From NCBI GenBank assembly GCA_017562135.1, contig QEYB01000766.1, forward strand, positions 372,001 to 436,000: DNA of 64,000 bases. Direction: 5' to 3'. The translations under genes and the position numbers were made by a program. The notes below the pieces were generated by a model. The model was given only the letters and a program-made list of their open reading frames with translations. It was not told where the DNA came from and did no database searches. This DNA comes from Dipylidium caninum (Eukaryota > Platyhelminthes > Cestoda > Cyclophyllidea > Dipylidiidae). This document shows, piece by piece, positions 13,429 to 23,715 of this stretch; the stretch's first letter is position 1; every line of letters starts with the position of its first letter.

Positions 13429-16400
13429 TTAATACTCCAAGAGTTGTGGGAATTTGCGGGCACCTAAATAAGACAAAGTAGAATAAATAAAGTGGCATTT
13501 TTGAGCAGACGTATAAAAATACCTTTAACCAGTTCTGATGGTACTTTTCGGCTAGTTTGTCATATTGAAGTAAACTTAACATGACACCTTACTTCGACAC
13601 TGCTTTTCATCTGACTGTAGTGAGACCACTAAAAAGAAACAGCCACACAGTGCTACATTCGGCAGAGAAAAAATGATAACCAACAATAAATAGAACAACT
13701 AAGCCGTTAATTCCGCATTATTATCGTAGATAGTACAAATAGCCAAGTGTGGACATTCATTTATACTTTCGATCATTTGAATTTCGGATTTCATATTTGT
13801 CCGTTAGAAGTGAATTAATTTTAGTGAAAGATAAGAAGATGAAGTTAGATTAGTTACCACTCAGAATTCAGACCCACCTATCAATGAATACACGATAATT
13901 ATTCCGTCAGATATATGTGGATGTCCAACAAACGACAACCATGAAAGCGGACAGAATAATGCAACGTCATCACTCACTGAACGAGTGAAGTCCCAGATAC
14001 GCGGCTGTAGCATGAACGAGCATCCTCTGGAAGCCATTGAGAATCAATGGATGGCCCCGAACCCAAGCTCTTTGTTGCTTATTGCCGTCAGATAGGAGGG
14101 AGGCTGTGAGAAGGCTTGTGGTAGGTGTCCACACTCGAGGTGGCCTGGTCAATCTGAAAGCTTTCCGCAACTCCGCCTCTACGCGGTGGATGAGACAGAG
14201 ATCTTGTACACAAAACCGTCGCTTTTTATGCACAATTTTTGGATCACCATCAGTGCGGTTTTGGACATGCTGCTGTTCTTTTACCGCATTGCGAATAAAG
14301 TCCATGAATTTTGACGAGATTGTGCCCGGAGACGGAGAGGATGTATCGCCAGCATCAGGAACACCAGGGGAATTAGGGGAAAGAGCTTTCGTTCTAAGGG
14401 GAATTCGGCTCTCGAATGGGATGTCAAAGTCTTCCAAATTGCGTAGTGCTTCTAGAACGAGAAACGGCGAGTACATAATACGTACTCATGAGGATATTCA
14501 CATGCTTCGACATCACTAAGGCACCGCTGTACCTTTACACCCCACGCAACAGGCGCAGGGTGTGTCGAACCCAGTTGCTGCATCGGCATAGATTCTGTCG
14601 TTACATCTCCATGCAATGGAAAAGACTATTCCACCTCAGTCAAAGGCGGCATCAGAGCAGTAAGGCACACTAAGTAGCCATAGCTCACCAGGAGGCCTCC
14701 CCGTTTCGAAAGTCCTTACACAAGACTCCAATGCCAGCCGACATACACGAACGCGCTCAGACACTCAAGTCCGCAAGGTGTCACCTCAGTTGGCACATTC
14801 AAGGAGGCCGCTGGCAACTAAAATTTCTGTGCTTTCCCATGCGTGCGTGAGTGCCCTGGAAATATGCAACGCGAAACTCAATGATCACATCTGCACGCGG
14901 CCAAGCACCATCGCAGTTTATTTATCCTCACCGGATCATGCTCACTTGCCACTTATTCAAGTGCTCTCGTGACGGACTGGTAACCAACACAAAGGCCATA
15001 TTAGCATGGGTTGCAGAGGTGCACCCGTGGTTACGAGGCCGCTTAACGGTGCTGGAAACACACTAATAGATGAATAACGTCATCACTCGACTTCAGGAGC
15101 ACAGTCAGTATGAGAAGCGAATACTCTTGTCAGCGCATAAAAGACACTTTGCTCTCTTCCACAGAGACCCTTTGATCCTCGACATATTTACTCACGCTTC
15201 TAAGTGAACAATTTGACAACACTTTGACAGTTCGAAGAAAACCAACAGTTTCAGTCACAAAAAACACATAGTTGGAAATACTTCAATCTAAAATGCCCAT
15301 ACCGATACTTGGCACATGCAAATAAAATCGACGAGTCCCCATGGTTTAAAATTTTCTTAATGTAATTCTGCCCTAAAAGATTTTAACCTGTCTTAGAGTC
15401 CCTCCTCTATTTATCTTGATTATAAAGGGCCTGTTGGTAATGGAAATTGACATGGAATTGTTAAATCACCAGACAACTAGGAGCATGTTTGATAGAAATA
15501 TAAACCCTATTTTTCGATAACTTAGCAGTAGTATAAAGCTCAGCATAACAGCTGAATGGCAAAAATTATCATTGATTCTAACGGTGATGCCAAAATTGGC
15601 CTACCAAAAAAACCTTTTCTGCGAGATCAAAATATGCACTTCTCATACTATGTTCTGTAGTCATGGTACTTTACACACGGTGAATCATGAGGACCAGGGT
15701 GAATTACTCAAATTACAGTAAATGCTTAAATTAGGTAATTTTCTTACGAATAACGAGTCGTTTTCCCAACTAGACGTTATTTTGTCCATACTTACTAAAA
15801 TACAAATCATCAACAAATTGAGGAATACAGATCGGTTTTCTGACGAGTATCGATAGGTGAAACTCACCGAAGGCGTCGACGTAAGTCCCTGCATCATCTT
15901 CATAAATTGGTTCTAGTCGCACTAATGGTCGTCGACGCGAACGCCCCTTATTTCCACGTCGATGATGGTTCCAATTATTGTTCCTATTGGTGTTATTATA
16001 ATTCGTCGGAGGAGGATGCGTAGGCAAATCGTCTCCCATATCGACGTCCTTATCAACATCACTATCCTCATAGTCCGAACTTCGAATGAGATGCAAGACT
16101 GCCAAGCAATTCGACCTGATTCTTTTCAGAAAGAGAGATGAACGCGTCCCACAATTCACGGATGCTAGGTGGAGAGACCCGAAAAAATGGGCCCTATAAT
16201 CTCCTTAAATTGATGGTTATAGGAAATGAACTTGGAGAAAGTGATCATTTACTCGTCCAAAGCCAAATGCAATTAACTACTCCCGCCCCACAACAAATAA
16301 GTATATGCCAACTATATAAGTCTTTGCAACCCTGACCTAGCAACAATAACATCAACAACAATCTGCATTTTGAGGGTTCTTTCACAATTCATGTTGATTA

Positions 16401-17401
16401 CAACACTACTATTACAGGGAGTATGTGCATATGCGTGAGCAAGGTTAGACACAAAATAAGTGACTTGCTCAGCATCCATAAAAAGGCGCTTAAAGCCACT
16501 ATCGAAATCTGCCGAATCATCCCAATTATAGTCGGCCTCAGACTCGCCACTGACTTCCGTGATCATAGCAAGAGTAGTTAGATATGCGTCTGAAAAATAA
16601 TAAACACAGAAAATGACACCCAAAAAAATAGATAACGTGATAAATAAATATAACTACCATTTTCGTAGCGCCGGGTGGCCCTGGCTCCTTTCTTCTGACG
16701 TACTTGACCTTCCGATGGTTGAGAGTGTTTCTTGTTTCGAAATCGGGAGGCATAAGGCAAAACGATTGAAATTTCCGATGCTTCACTCTCAGAAGTTCCA
16801 TCAAAATCTGAGTAATGAGTGAGCGGCTGAATTTGCAGGCTGTAAAGTAATAAAATCCTATGATGGTCTTAATAAAAGAAGCTGAGTGAAAAATATCACA
16901 ATCCCTTGCTAAATAATTCAATATAATTGTTAAATGTACTGACCTTTATCGTCATGTTTTAAGTCTGTGACTGAAGGCTATTCAACAACCACAAAACTTT
17001 CGAGAACGTAATAATGCTAAATACATAGACATAAATATTTTCTGCTCAAAGATTTTTCGACCGATGAAAGATTAACTCCAAATTACAAAGGCAATGTGAT
17101 TTTCAATATCAATTCGTATTTATGCAAAAACACACAACGTGGGGTTCCAAGCGGTCGGCAAAGTAAGCAGAGCAACCAAGAGTCGAAAACGTGCACAAAT
17201 AAGAAGAAATAAGTATCACAGAGAACAAAAAAGAAAACACGAAAATTGAAAACATTGTGGGTACAAAAGGCGGAAAATGATATCGGTAATGGTAACACAG
17301 CTACCCAAATGCTTACAGTCAATAAGCTAATTATAGTTTTAATAAAATTCAAAGCAAGGAGGAAAGTAAAGTAAAATTCTTTGTTATTGAGCTCACCTCA
17401 T
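13429..17401 (-). CDS. R3HDM4: R3H domain-containing protein 4-like
   Basis: Seven exons on the minus strand give about 378 residues: 17401-17397 (only ATGAG), 16839-16658, 16589-16416, 16098-15868, 14451-13978, 13628-13593 and 13463-13429, ending in TAA. All phases match and the sum is divisible by three. The protein resembles vertebrate R3HDM4 as I recall it: a basic N-terminal stretch followed by RRYENDAYLTTL (human-like QRLENTQYLLTL), a central KFMDFIRNAVKEQQ segment, and a C-terminal R3H-type motif with Arg340-x3-His344 in QRMLVHATAAYLGL. R3H domains bind single-stranded nucleic acids; the cellular role of R3HDM4 is little known. It is longer than the roughly 268-residue human protein because of an Asp/Asn/Arg-rich low-complexity insert in exon 4. 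The donor of exon 3 (CCCT then gtaata) is weaker than the others. The gene is divergent from TMBIM6. Confidence 0.72.
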
Positions 17402-18089
17402 TGCCAAACGGTTAAAAAGCCAAGTGGAAAGAGTAGGACTCAGGTTCGACCGGAGCAGAAGAAAGTCGAGGGTTAAAACAAATGACTAGTCACGAAACAA
17501 CTATGCATATGTGTTGTTTATGGTCAGCCAAATAAGCTCTCATTGTAATTCACACAACACTTGACGCTAATAAAAGGCTTCTTAAACTAATCCACACAAA
17601 TATTCTGGGATTTATCTGATCACGGTCATATTTCACGTGCGGTTTAGCCCTGGATGTCTAAATTTCCTCCAGCACAATGGCGATGGACATTCGATATAAA
17701 AGGTGATCTTGTAATTTTAATGAAATTTATCGCCTTCCCTCTGATTGGATTTGGAGAAAATCCGACTAAGAGCATTCGTACATTGTGCATCAAAGTAGCA
17801 GCTCTTATAAATATTGCTAAACTTAAAGCAAATTGGCACTTGTTAGCAGCATCACTTATTTATATTTATATATAAATACCCATATTCCTAATCAGCGTTT
17901 TGCCCGCTCCATGTATACTTGCCTGAATTAACTAAATGCCGATATCAAAAACAAACTGGTCCATATTGACTTGTTTGGTGATTTTCAGAGACTATTTCGA
18001 ACGATTATTGAGTTTACGCCATCGTTGTTTTAATACGCTATACGTTCTAGAGTTGTTTCGTTATACGTCAGATACAGTTAGACGTTACC
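17402..18089. promoter_or_regulatory. Divergent intergenic region between R3HDM4-like and TMBIM6
   Basis: The start codons of the minus-strand R3HDM4-like gene and the plus-strand TMBIM6 gene are 688 nt apart, so both promoters and both 5' UTRs should lie here. The segment is AT-rich. I see no obvious TATA box or CpG cluster in a convincing position, and the ORFs in it do not look coding. Confidence 0.4.
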
Positions 18090-19689
18090 ATGATGTCACG
18101 TACGAACACCTCTCGATACTTCGATCCAAATGTTATATTCGGTTTTCGTGATATGTACGTAACTTCATTTAGTAAATACAGGTCACTTCCGGTCATCCCG
18201 CTCAACTGATTTATTCCGTGTTGTGTTTCATACTTTATCTTGTCCGCACTCACATCTCTCCTTTTATTAATGTTCTATTAATGTTATTACCATGAATACT
18301 CCTAAACGGTCTTTCAGGGAAAAACCAGTTCAGATCCATCTAAAGAATGTCTACAGTCTTCTATCAGTGGGTCTCATCGGTGCATCAGTTGGTGCTTACG
18401 TTTTTGCAACCTCATCGTTGATCCAGGTAGCGTATTTTGCTTCTAGTTTGTGACAACGTGAGTCATCGCACCTGTTTAGTTGCTTGTTATTTTCTAGTCG
18501 TGGGCTTCTGCTATTCTTATCTTCTCCGCGATCGCGTCCATCGCATCTTTTTGCTATATTATGTTCACGCAACACACTGAATCGAGGCTTTGGAATAGAA
18601 TGGTTGCTTTCTTGATATTTACCTCCTCAACGGGTGAGTATGCTTTATTTTATCCTTAAAACAGATTAATCGGTTTTTTTCGTGGTTGATGTTTTGCCGT
18701 TCATCTCTAAATTCCGCAACCCTTCGTAGGCATTGGGCTTGGGCCATTAGTGGCTTTTGCCCTTCAGCTAAACCCGTCTTCTCTACCCGCCGCACTCTTG
18801 GGAACGGCAATTATTTTTGTTGCCTTTACCTTCGCGTCGTTGCTAACTCGTAAACGTGTTTTCTTCTACCTTGGCGGTAAGTCCGACTCTCGGAATCCGA
18901 GGTAATGATTAACTGGCGGTAGAGCTCGTTTTATTTTATTAATATACAAGGAAAGTAATTTTAACAAATCTAGTTTAACGCAGTTTTGCTTTTTAAATGC
19001 ATTTGATTCTTTTTGTATTCGACAGGTATGCTTATGACTGCTGTTGGGATTGTCTCTACCTTCGGACTTATGAACTTTTTTGTTCGGTCGCCGGCGCTTT
19101 TCCAAGCAGAACTTTACCTTTCTTTCATTATTTTCTGTGGTTTTGTTGTCTACGATACCCAGCTGATTGTGTTTAAGCGTCAGTTGGGTGACACGGATTT
19201 CATAAAGTATGCGTTGATTTTTCACCCTTAGTCATGTTTTGCTTTTACATTTCAATCATTTTTATACGAGTTACGGGCTTCGGGACTGCGTGTACTTAGA
19301 CTTTTTTTACTTTTTGGGATATACATATTTTAAAAGGTTTGTGGGGGGTCTTTACTTTTTGCATTATCGCGGTCAAGATCGTTACTTTTTTCGTTTCAGG
19401 CATGCACTGGACCTTTTCATTGACGTCATCGAACTGTTTCGTCACCTTTTGATTATTCTTAACTCGAGAAGGGTGGGTTTGTTTCTTTTGCCATATGACC
19501 CTTGGTATATCTTCACTTTCCACCTAGGTTTTCTGTTTCCTGCCATATGATTTTTTCGTTATTTCTCTCCTTTCGCACTAAGTTACTTTGAAAGTTGATG
19601 GGCTTATTATTAATTATGATACCTTGACTGTCGTTTGAAGCTACGTATGTCTATGTTAATTTTAGGATCGCAATGAGCGTCGCGAGTAG
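18090..19689 (+). CDS. TMBIM6: Bax inhibitor-1 (TMBIM6)
   Basis: A multi-pass ER membrane protein that modulates ER calcium leak and stress-induced cell death. Seven exons (18090-18154, 18318-18426, 18498-18633, 18730-18876, 19026-19206, 19400-19472, 19666-19689) join in frame to 244 residues, close to the 237 of human TMBIM6. Family landmarks are in order: QIHLKNVYSLL near residue 26, then hydrophobic segments, GIGLGPLVAF near 104, LNPSSLPAALLGTA, YLGGMLM, and CGFVVYDTQLI with Asp196. HALDLFIDVIELFR follows (Asp217, Asp221), the region of the paired acidic residues used for pH sensing in this family. The C-terminus is short and charged (RRDRNERRE), as in animal BI-1. The first ATG of a tandem pair was chosen; an alternative ATG at 18292 lies in what is modelled as intron, just before the strong acceptor tctttcag. 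Confidence 0.9.
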
Positions 19690-19758
19690 TTTAACTCGGA
19701 AGGGTCCCTTGGAGATGACTAAAGCAAACCTGTACCGTCAAGTTGGATCTTATTTCAT

Positions 19759-19764
19759 AATAAA
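19759..19764 (+). terminator. Polyadenylation signal of TMBIM6
   Basis: AATAAA begins 70 nt past the TMBIM6 stop codon, a typical spacing for a short 3' UTR. Confidence 0.55.
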
Positions 19765-20394
19765 CTTTGTGTCTATCGACAATGCTATCTCATCTTGTCG
19801 CTTGCAATTATTTAAGCCTTTGAAGCATCATTTCTCTTTTTAATGGCCGTTCTTGGAAGGGTTCGTTTGTGTCTAGTTTTCTCTAACTGATGTGGTCACA
19901 AAGTATATCAAAGCAACATTTATCAGCAAGTAAATTTCCCCATCGTGTCACCAAAATGCTACTCCATTATCAAACTCAAGGTTTTCGCTTGACGGTCCTT
20001 GTTCATGCCGAGACTTTCCTGTTTTAGTATTTTTTCGACGCGTCTGACGTCTCGATTCTGTGTCGTGGCATGCGAGCACTAACCTTATCACTTTATTGCA
20101 AATTCTAATAGCGTATTTTGTAATGGCGCGGTTCTCTCGTTTATAGGATTTCGCATCCTTCAGTAAAGTCAAAGTACTGCGGAGGATGGAACTGACCTGA
20201 TCAGGTCCCGATTTTTGAGTCTTATTCAGGTCTGGGAAGCAAATTTGAAGGTTCCGGGTCCCTTGCTTTCGGGAGTCGTCATGACAGTTCACTTGATGCT
20301 AGGGGCCTTATACGTACCAATTTTTTCGATTTATGGCATTCAAATTAGATCAGCTAAATAAAAGCCTCGGATCACCTAGTGTCATTCAGAAACT

Positions 20395-20775
20395 GTGGTA
20401 TTTGCATTAGACCTCACCGTATGCACATGGCAGGCCGCTTTGCTTTGGAAGATTCTCGAAATAGTTCTCTTCTACTGCGTCAGATCCATTCCCGCCACCT
20501 TTAACCAGCTAAGGCCCAGCTACGATACCGAGAAGATGGCCGTCTTGGTCTCGATGTCGCTATGTCATATTGTTTTATCTGTCCCCTTTACGAGCTTTTA
20601 CATCGTTGAGATGCTCATTATCGGGGCTCTCGTTTTATTTTTTTTACTAACACTAGAAAATAATGGCTTTAGCCATGAGTTTCACGGCACTGTTTGGTTT
20701 CTATATATTATTATTCTTAACCAAATTATCTCTTTATTCTACCGCAGACTTAATCGAACTTTTTGCGTTGGGTGA
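20395..20775 (+). CDS. Possible membrane-protein exon or remnant, unrecognised
   Basis: A 126-codon open frame with two or three hydrophobic segments. The part around DTEKMAVLVSMSLCHIVLSV followed by PFTSFYIVEML has the feel of a transmembrane helix preceded by a charged loop, as in helix 6 of rhodopsin-like receptors, but the usual CWxP-type signature is absent. There is a possible acceptor (cacatggcag) about 30 nt into the frame. No linked exons were found on either side. It could be an exon of an unseen gene, a receptor remnant or chance. Confidence 0.2.
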   Translation: MVFALDLTVCTWQAALLWKILEIVLFYCVRSIPATFNQLRPSYDTEKMAVLVSMSLCHIVLSVPFTSFYIVEMLIIGALVLFFLLTLENNGFSHEFHGTVWFLYIIILNQIISLFYRRLNRTFCVG

Positions 20776-22973
20776 AAAGCAGGCGGTGATATGAGAGAAA
20801 ATTCCATTTTGATTGACTTAGTAGAGCTGTATGGTTGCCTTTTCAAATTCGGGCGAAGGTTGCATTTGGAGTGAATGTATGATGCCTTGTGGATGGTTGG
20901 TGTTTTTCTTCGACTCCCTGAAACATCCTACGTCATGGCAGCCGAGTGAACGAAAGTTTTTGTCAGAGGCATGCACTGTTGACCACGTCGGTAGATCCGC
21001 GTATTTACCGTTTGAATTTGTTGGTGTGTCACGTGCTCGTTCAAATGGGCACGTGACATGGGGGCGCGGTCAGGTTTTGGGGTTTGGAAAAGCACCGCTC
21101 GTCGAATTTCACACAGAGATCATCGGCTTCGTATTTTAGATATTAACGGATAGCGTAAAACGGTAGACATTCTCTCCCCTATCCTTTTCCAACCGCCTAT
21201 TGAGTCACCCGCCCCAACTAAACTGCAAAAGGCGGGTTAACTTAAATTCCCTAACCATGACTGAAGTGGGTATCCATTAGCGCGAAATTAGTTGGTTAGT
21301 TTTTCACTGAGGGACAGATTCCGCACAATTTCCGATTTTATCTTTCCTTTCTCTACTAAACCCCTTACTTCCGTTAGCTTTCCGTTAGCTTTACGTGTCA
21401 AGGTTCTCTCGACAGATTAACGCCTGAACGCAAAAAGGCGCCGACCTGTCAGCGGTCCTGGTTAGGCGGGGTCGAACATGAAGACTTACAAGGGCTGGAC
21501 GTGTCCATTTGAGGGCGATGCGCCTCCGTCGTAAATGGCGGATCTACGCAGGATTAAGTTCAATAATCACCCTCCTCTAATTTGCAACTTTAGCATACTG
21601 CTGGCGTCTCCGAAATAAACTATCGCGGTTACCATCCTTAAATTCTTTTATAATTTTACATTCTGCATTGATTTTACCCATTTCCACTTAACTGTCCCGG
21701 TCCTGTGTCACTGTGACCAGCATCTAAGAAGGGAGCACAGGACGGAGGCTCTGGTAAATCATCTGTTGGAGGTAAGAGGATCGACGAAGCGGTTCTGTCA
21801 CCCATTTCTGGATTATGCTGCTATGAGGAGGGTGAGGAGGATTTCGATGAAATGCCTAAAGCATTTCCGAATTATACGATTTACAAACGATTGTCTTCGA
21901 CTTTGCTTTTCGAATTTGAAGCGAGGAAGTGGGATGTAGCAGTTTCCTTTCACTTGCCAAACTTCTTTCTCGAAAATTTTGGTGCTTTTAAGTATTTCCA
22001 ACTCCCGACGACATTTGCAACGGCATTAAGGGAATAATTGCAGCATATTTCGGAGAAGTCTTCCCCACTTTTATGTCTGGCTGATTCAGTGACATTTAAG
22101 AATTGTGTATTTGCTATGCTGTCGCAGATAATCACTTCATGCCTTGCCGGCCTGTGAAAGCGTTCTAGCTAAGAATAAGAAGTGGCGCGATCTGCTCGTC
22201 ATGACCGTTACTGGGTGATAAAGGTCCAGTAATCTCTATTACACCCAAAGCATGATCACCTGAAGTGTAGAAGGCTCCAATGAGGTGGAGTGAGTGGGCT
22301 CATCATGTCGCCATGGCATTCTACGAGCCACTAACCGTTATGTTCTCGAGGCTAAATTTTGCATATTTTACTTTGTCACAAGTGACCATGGTCATTCAGG
22401 GCACTACTTTTTGCTGCAACCGCCCTAACTCGAGTGTTAATGAGTAAATTAACCGATCCACCTGACCTTTGTCAGGTCAGAAGTAGCAGTGTCCTCACCT
22501 CTAACTCCCAGAAAAATGAATTCAAACTCCCCAACCTCTTTTGTCCAAGTACACACTTTCACTAGCGCATTTATAGATGGGAAGGAAAGTGCTGTTGACA
22601 TAAATGATGCACTACGAGGGATTAATAAATTTAGCAGAATTTTGTTAACACTCTACTGTCGTGAGTATCATGTTTAGTTGGAGATAGCCTCAAAGTCGAG
22701 GAAGCAAAAGATTCAACGGCATATGTCAAACTTCTTGTCATTTATTTCGCTTTATTGTAAAAAAAAACAGATAAAATTTACGTGTTGTCAGTAGGTCATG
22801 GCGCTAAATCTACTGTCAAAAGATAAATATTACTAGTCGGGTTAGCGAAATTACAGTGGACTGTGAAGAAATGGTTCTTGAGTATGTCGCTCCGTCTTCC
22901 AATGGCATACAATTTAGATAAGCGAGGAGGATTAGGCACAATTTTTTAACAAATCAGTATAGTTTAATTCAGC
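20776..22973. other. Intergenic stretch, no gene seen
   Basis: I see no coding exon chain in these 2.2 kb. The stretch contains a 10-bp inverted repeat with two CACGTG cores (21,027-21,058) and a short direct repeat of TTCCGTTAGCTT-type sequence near 21,373-21,392. Confidence 0.4.
21027..21058. repeat. Inverted repeat carrying two E-box (CACGTG) cores
   Basis: TGTCACGTGC at 21027-21036 and GCACGTGACA at 21049-21058 are perfect inverted copies separated by 12 bases. Each contains the palindromic CACGTG core recognised by bHLH factors of the Myc/USF/MITF type. No adjacent transcription start is evident. Confidence 0.45.
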
Positions 22974-23488
22974 TTATTGAGAAGAATGTAAGCTCGGGGG
23001 ATGTTTGATATAAATCTCCCGAAATTGATTATCCCATTCTATGCAACTTTTTCTCGTGATAGGATTCAAGGCTGCAATCCCAGCTTCCAGTTGGCTTACT
23101 AGTATCCACTTGTTATTACCAAACTGGGCAATATACAGGGATCCAGTTTTTTCAATTTGCTTCAAATCCAGACTTACCGCGACCTCTACGGTTTCGTTCG
23201 CCTTTTTGGAGATAAAACGTTTTCTCCCGGGATGAACAGGAGAAATAATCCGTTTGCCCAAAAACGTTCTAACTGTGCTCGCTTTTATCTTCTGGATGTA
23301 CCTTAACAGAGGGGGAAAGTGGGAACAAGGTGGACGATTTGGGAGTATTTAGGGGTCTTGTCGAACCCAGGAGTAATAGCCATTTCGAGAGATCCATAAA
23401 CTGTCTTTAAAGTTACAGTTGTAAAACGGACGAATCTGGTACGTGGACGTAGCGTAGACTTGGAGGGTCAAAAGAACCCGATTAGTGG
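22974..23488 (-). CDS. Unrecognised gene, two 3' exons, head-to-head with CDC16
   Basis: Exon 23488-23367 follows a strong acceptor (tgtttctttacag) and ends at TGG before gttcga. Exon 23291-22974 continues in phase 0 and ends in a stop codon. Together they give about 145 codons of protein-like sequence. Visible features are an aromatic-rich segment (IRPFYNCNF), a basic stretch (HPGRKRFISKK), and a segment with LYIAQFGNNKWILVSQLEAG. I do not recognise the family. An AG nearer the polypyrimidine tract of the second exon would give the wrong phase, so that acceptor is tentative. The 5' end must lie upstream, most likely between 23,489 and the CDC16 start at 23,716. Confidence 0.5.
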
Positions 23489-23715
23489 CTGTAAAGAAAC
23501 AGATACGTGTCGTCTTCGTGCACATTATTATTAATTTATGTGTATTTTGCCTAAAGTCTGGATGGAACCTTATCTACCTTAGGCATAAATATGGGTGTTT
23601 TACACTTTCCAATTTCTCTGGGTAACGTTGTAAGCGTTGTTTTTCTTTACCAAAGGGAAATACTCGCACGTTTTATTGGTTGAAAATACTGGGAGACACT
23701 TTCAAACAGGCAATA
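23489..23715. promoter_or_regulatory. Compact shared promoter region of CDC16 and the opposing gene
   Basis: Only 227 nt separate the CDC16 start codon from the first clear exon of the opposing minus-strand gene. If that gene has no distant 5' exon, both genes share a bidirectional promoter here. The segment is AT-rich and has no obvious TATA box in the right place for either side. Confidence 0.3.

Noticed and set aside
17430..17460. GGTTCGACC resembling a tRNA T-arm (B box)
   Set aside because: No matching A box, anticodon arm or acceptor stem could be folded upstream.
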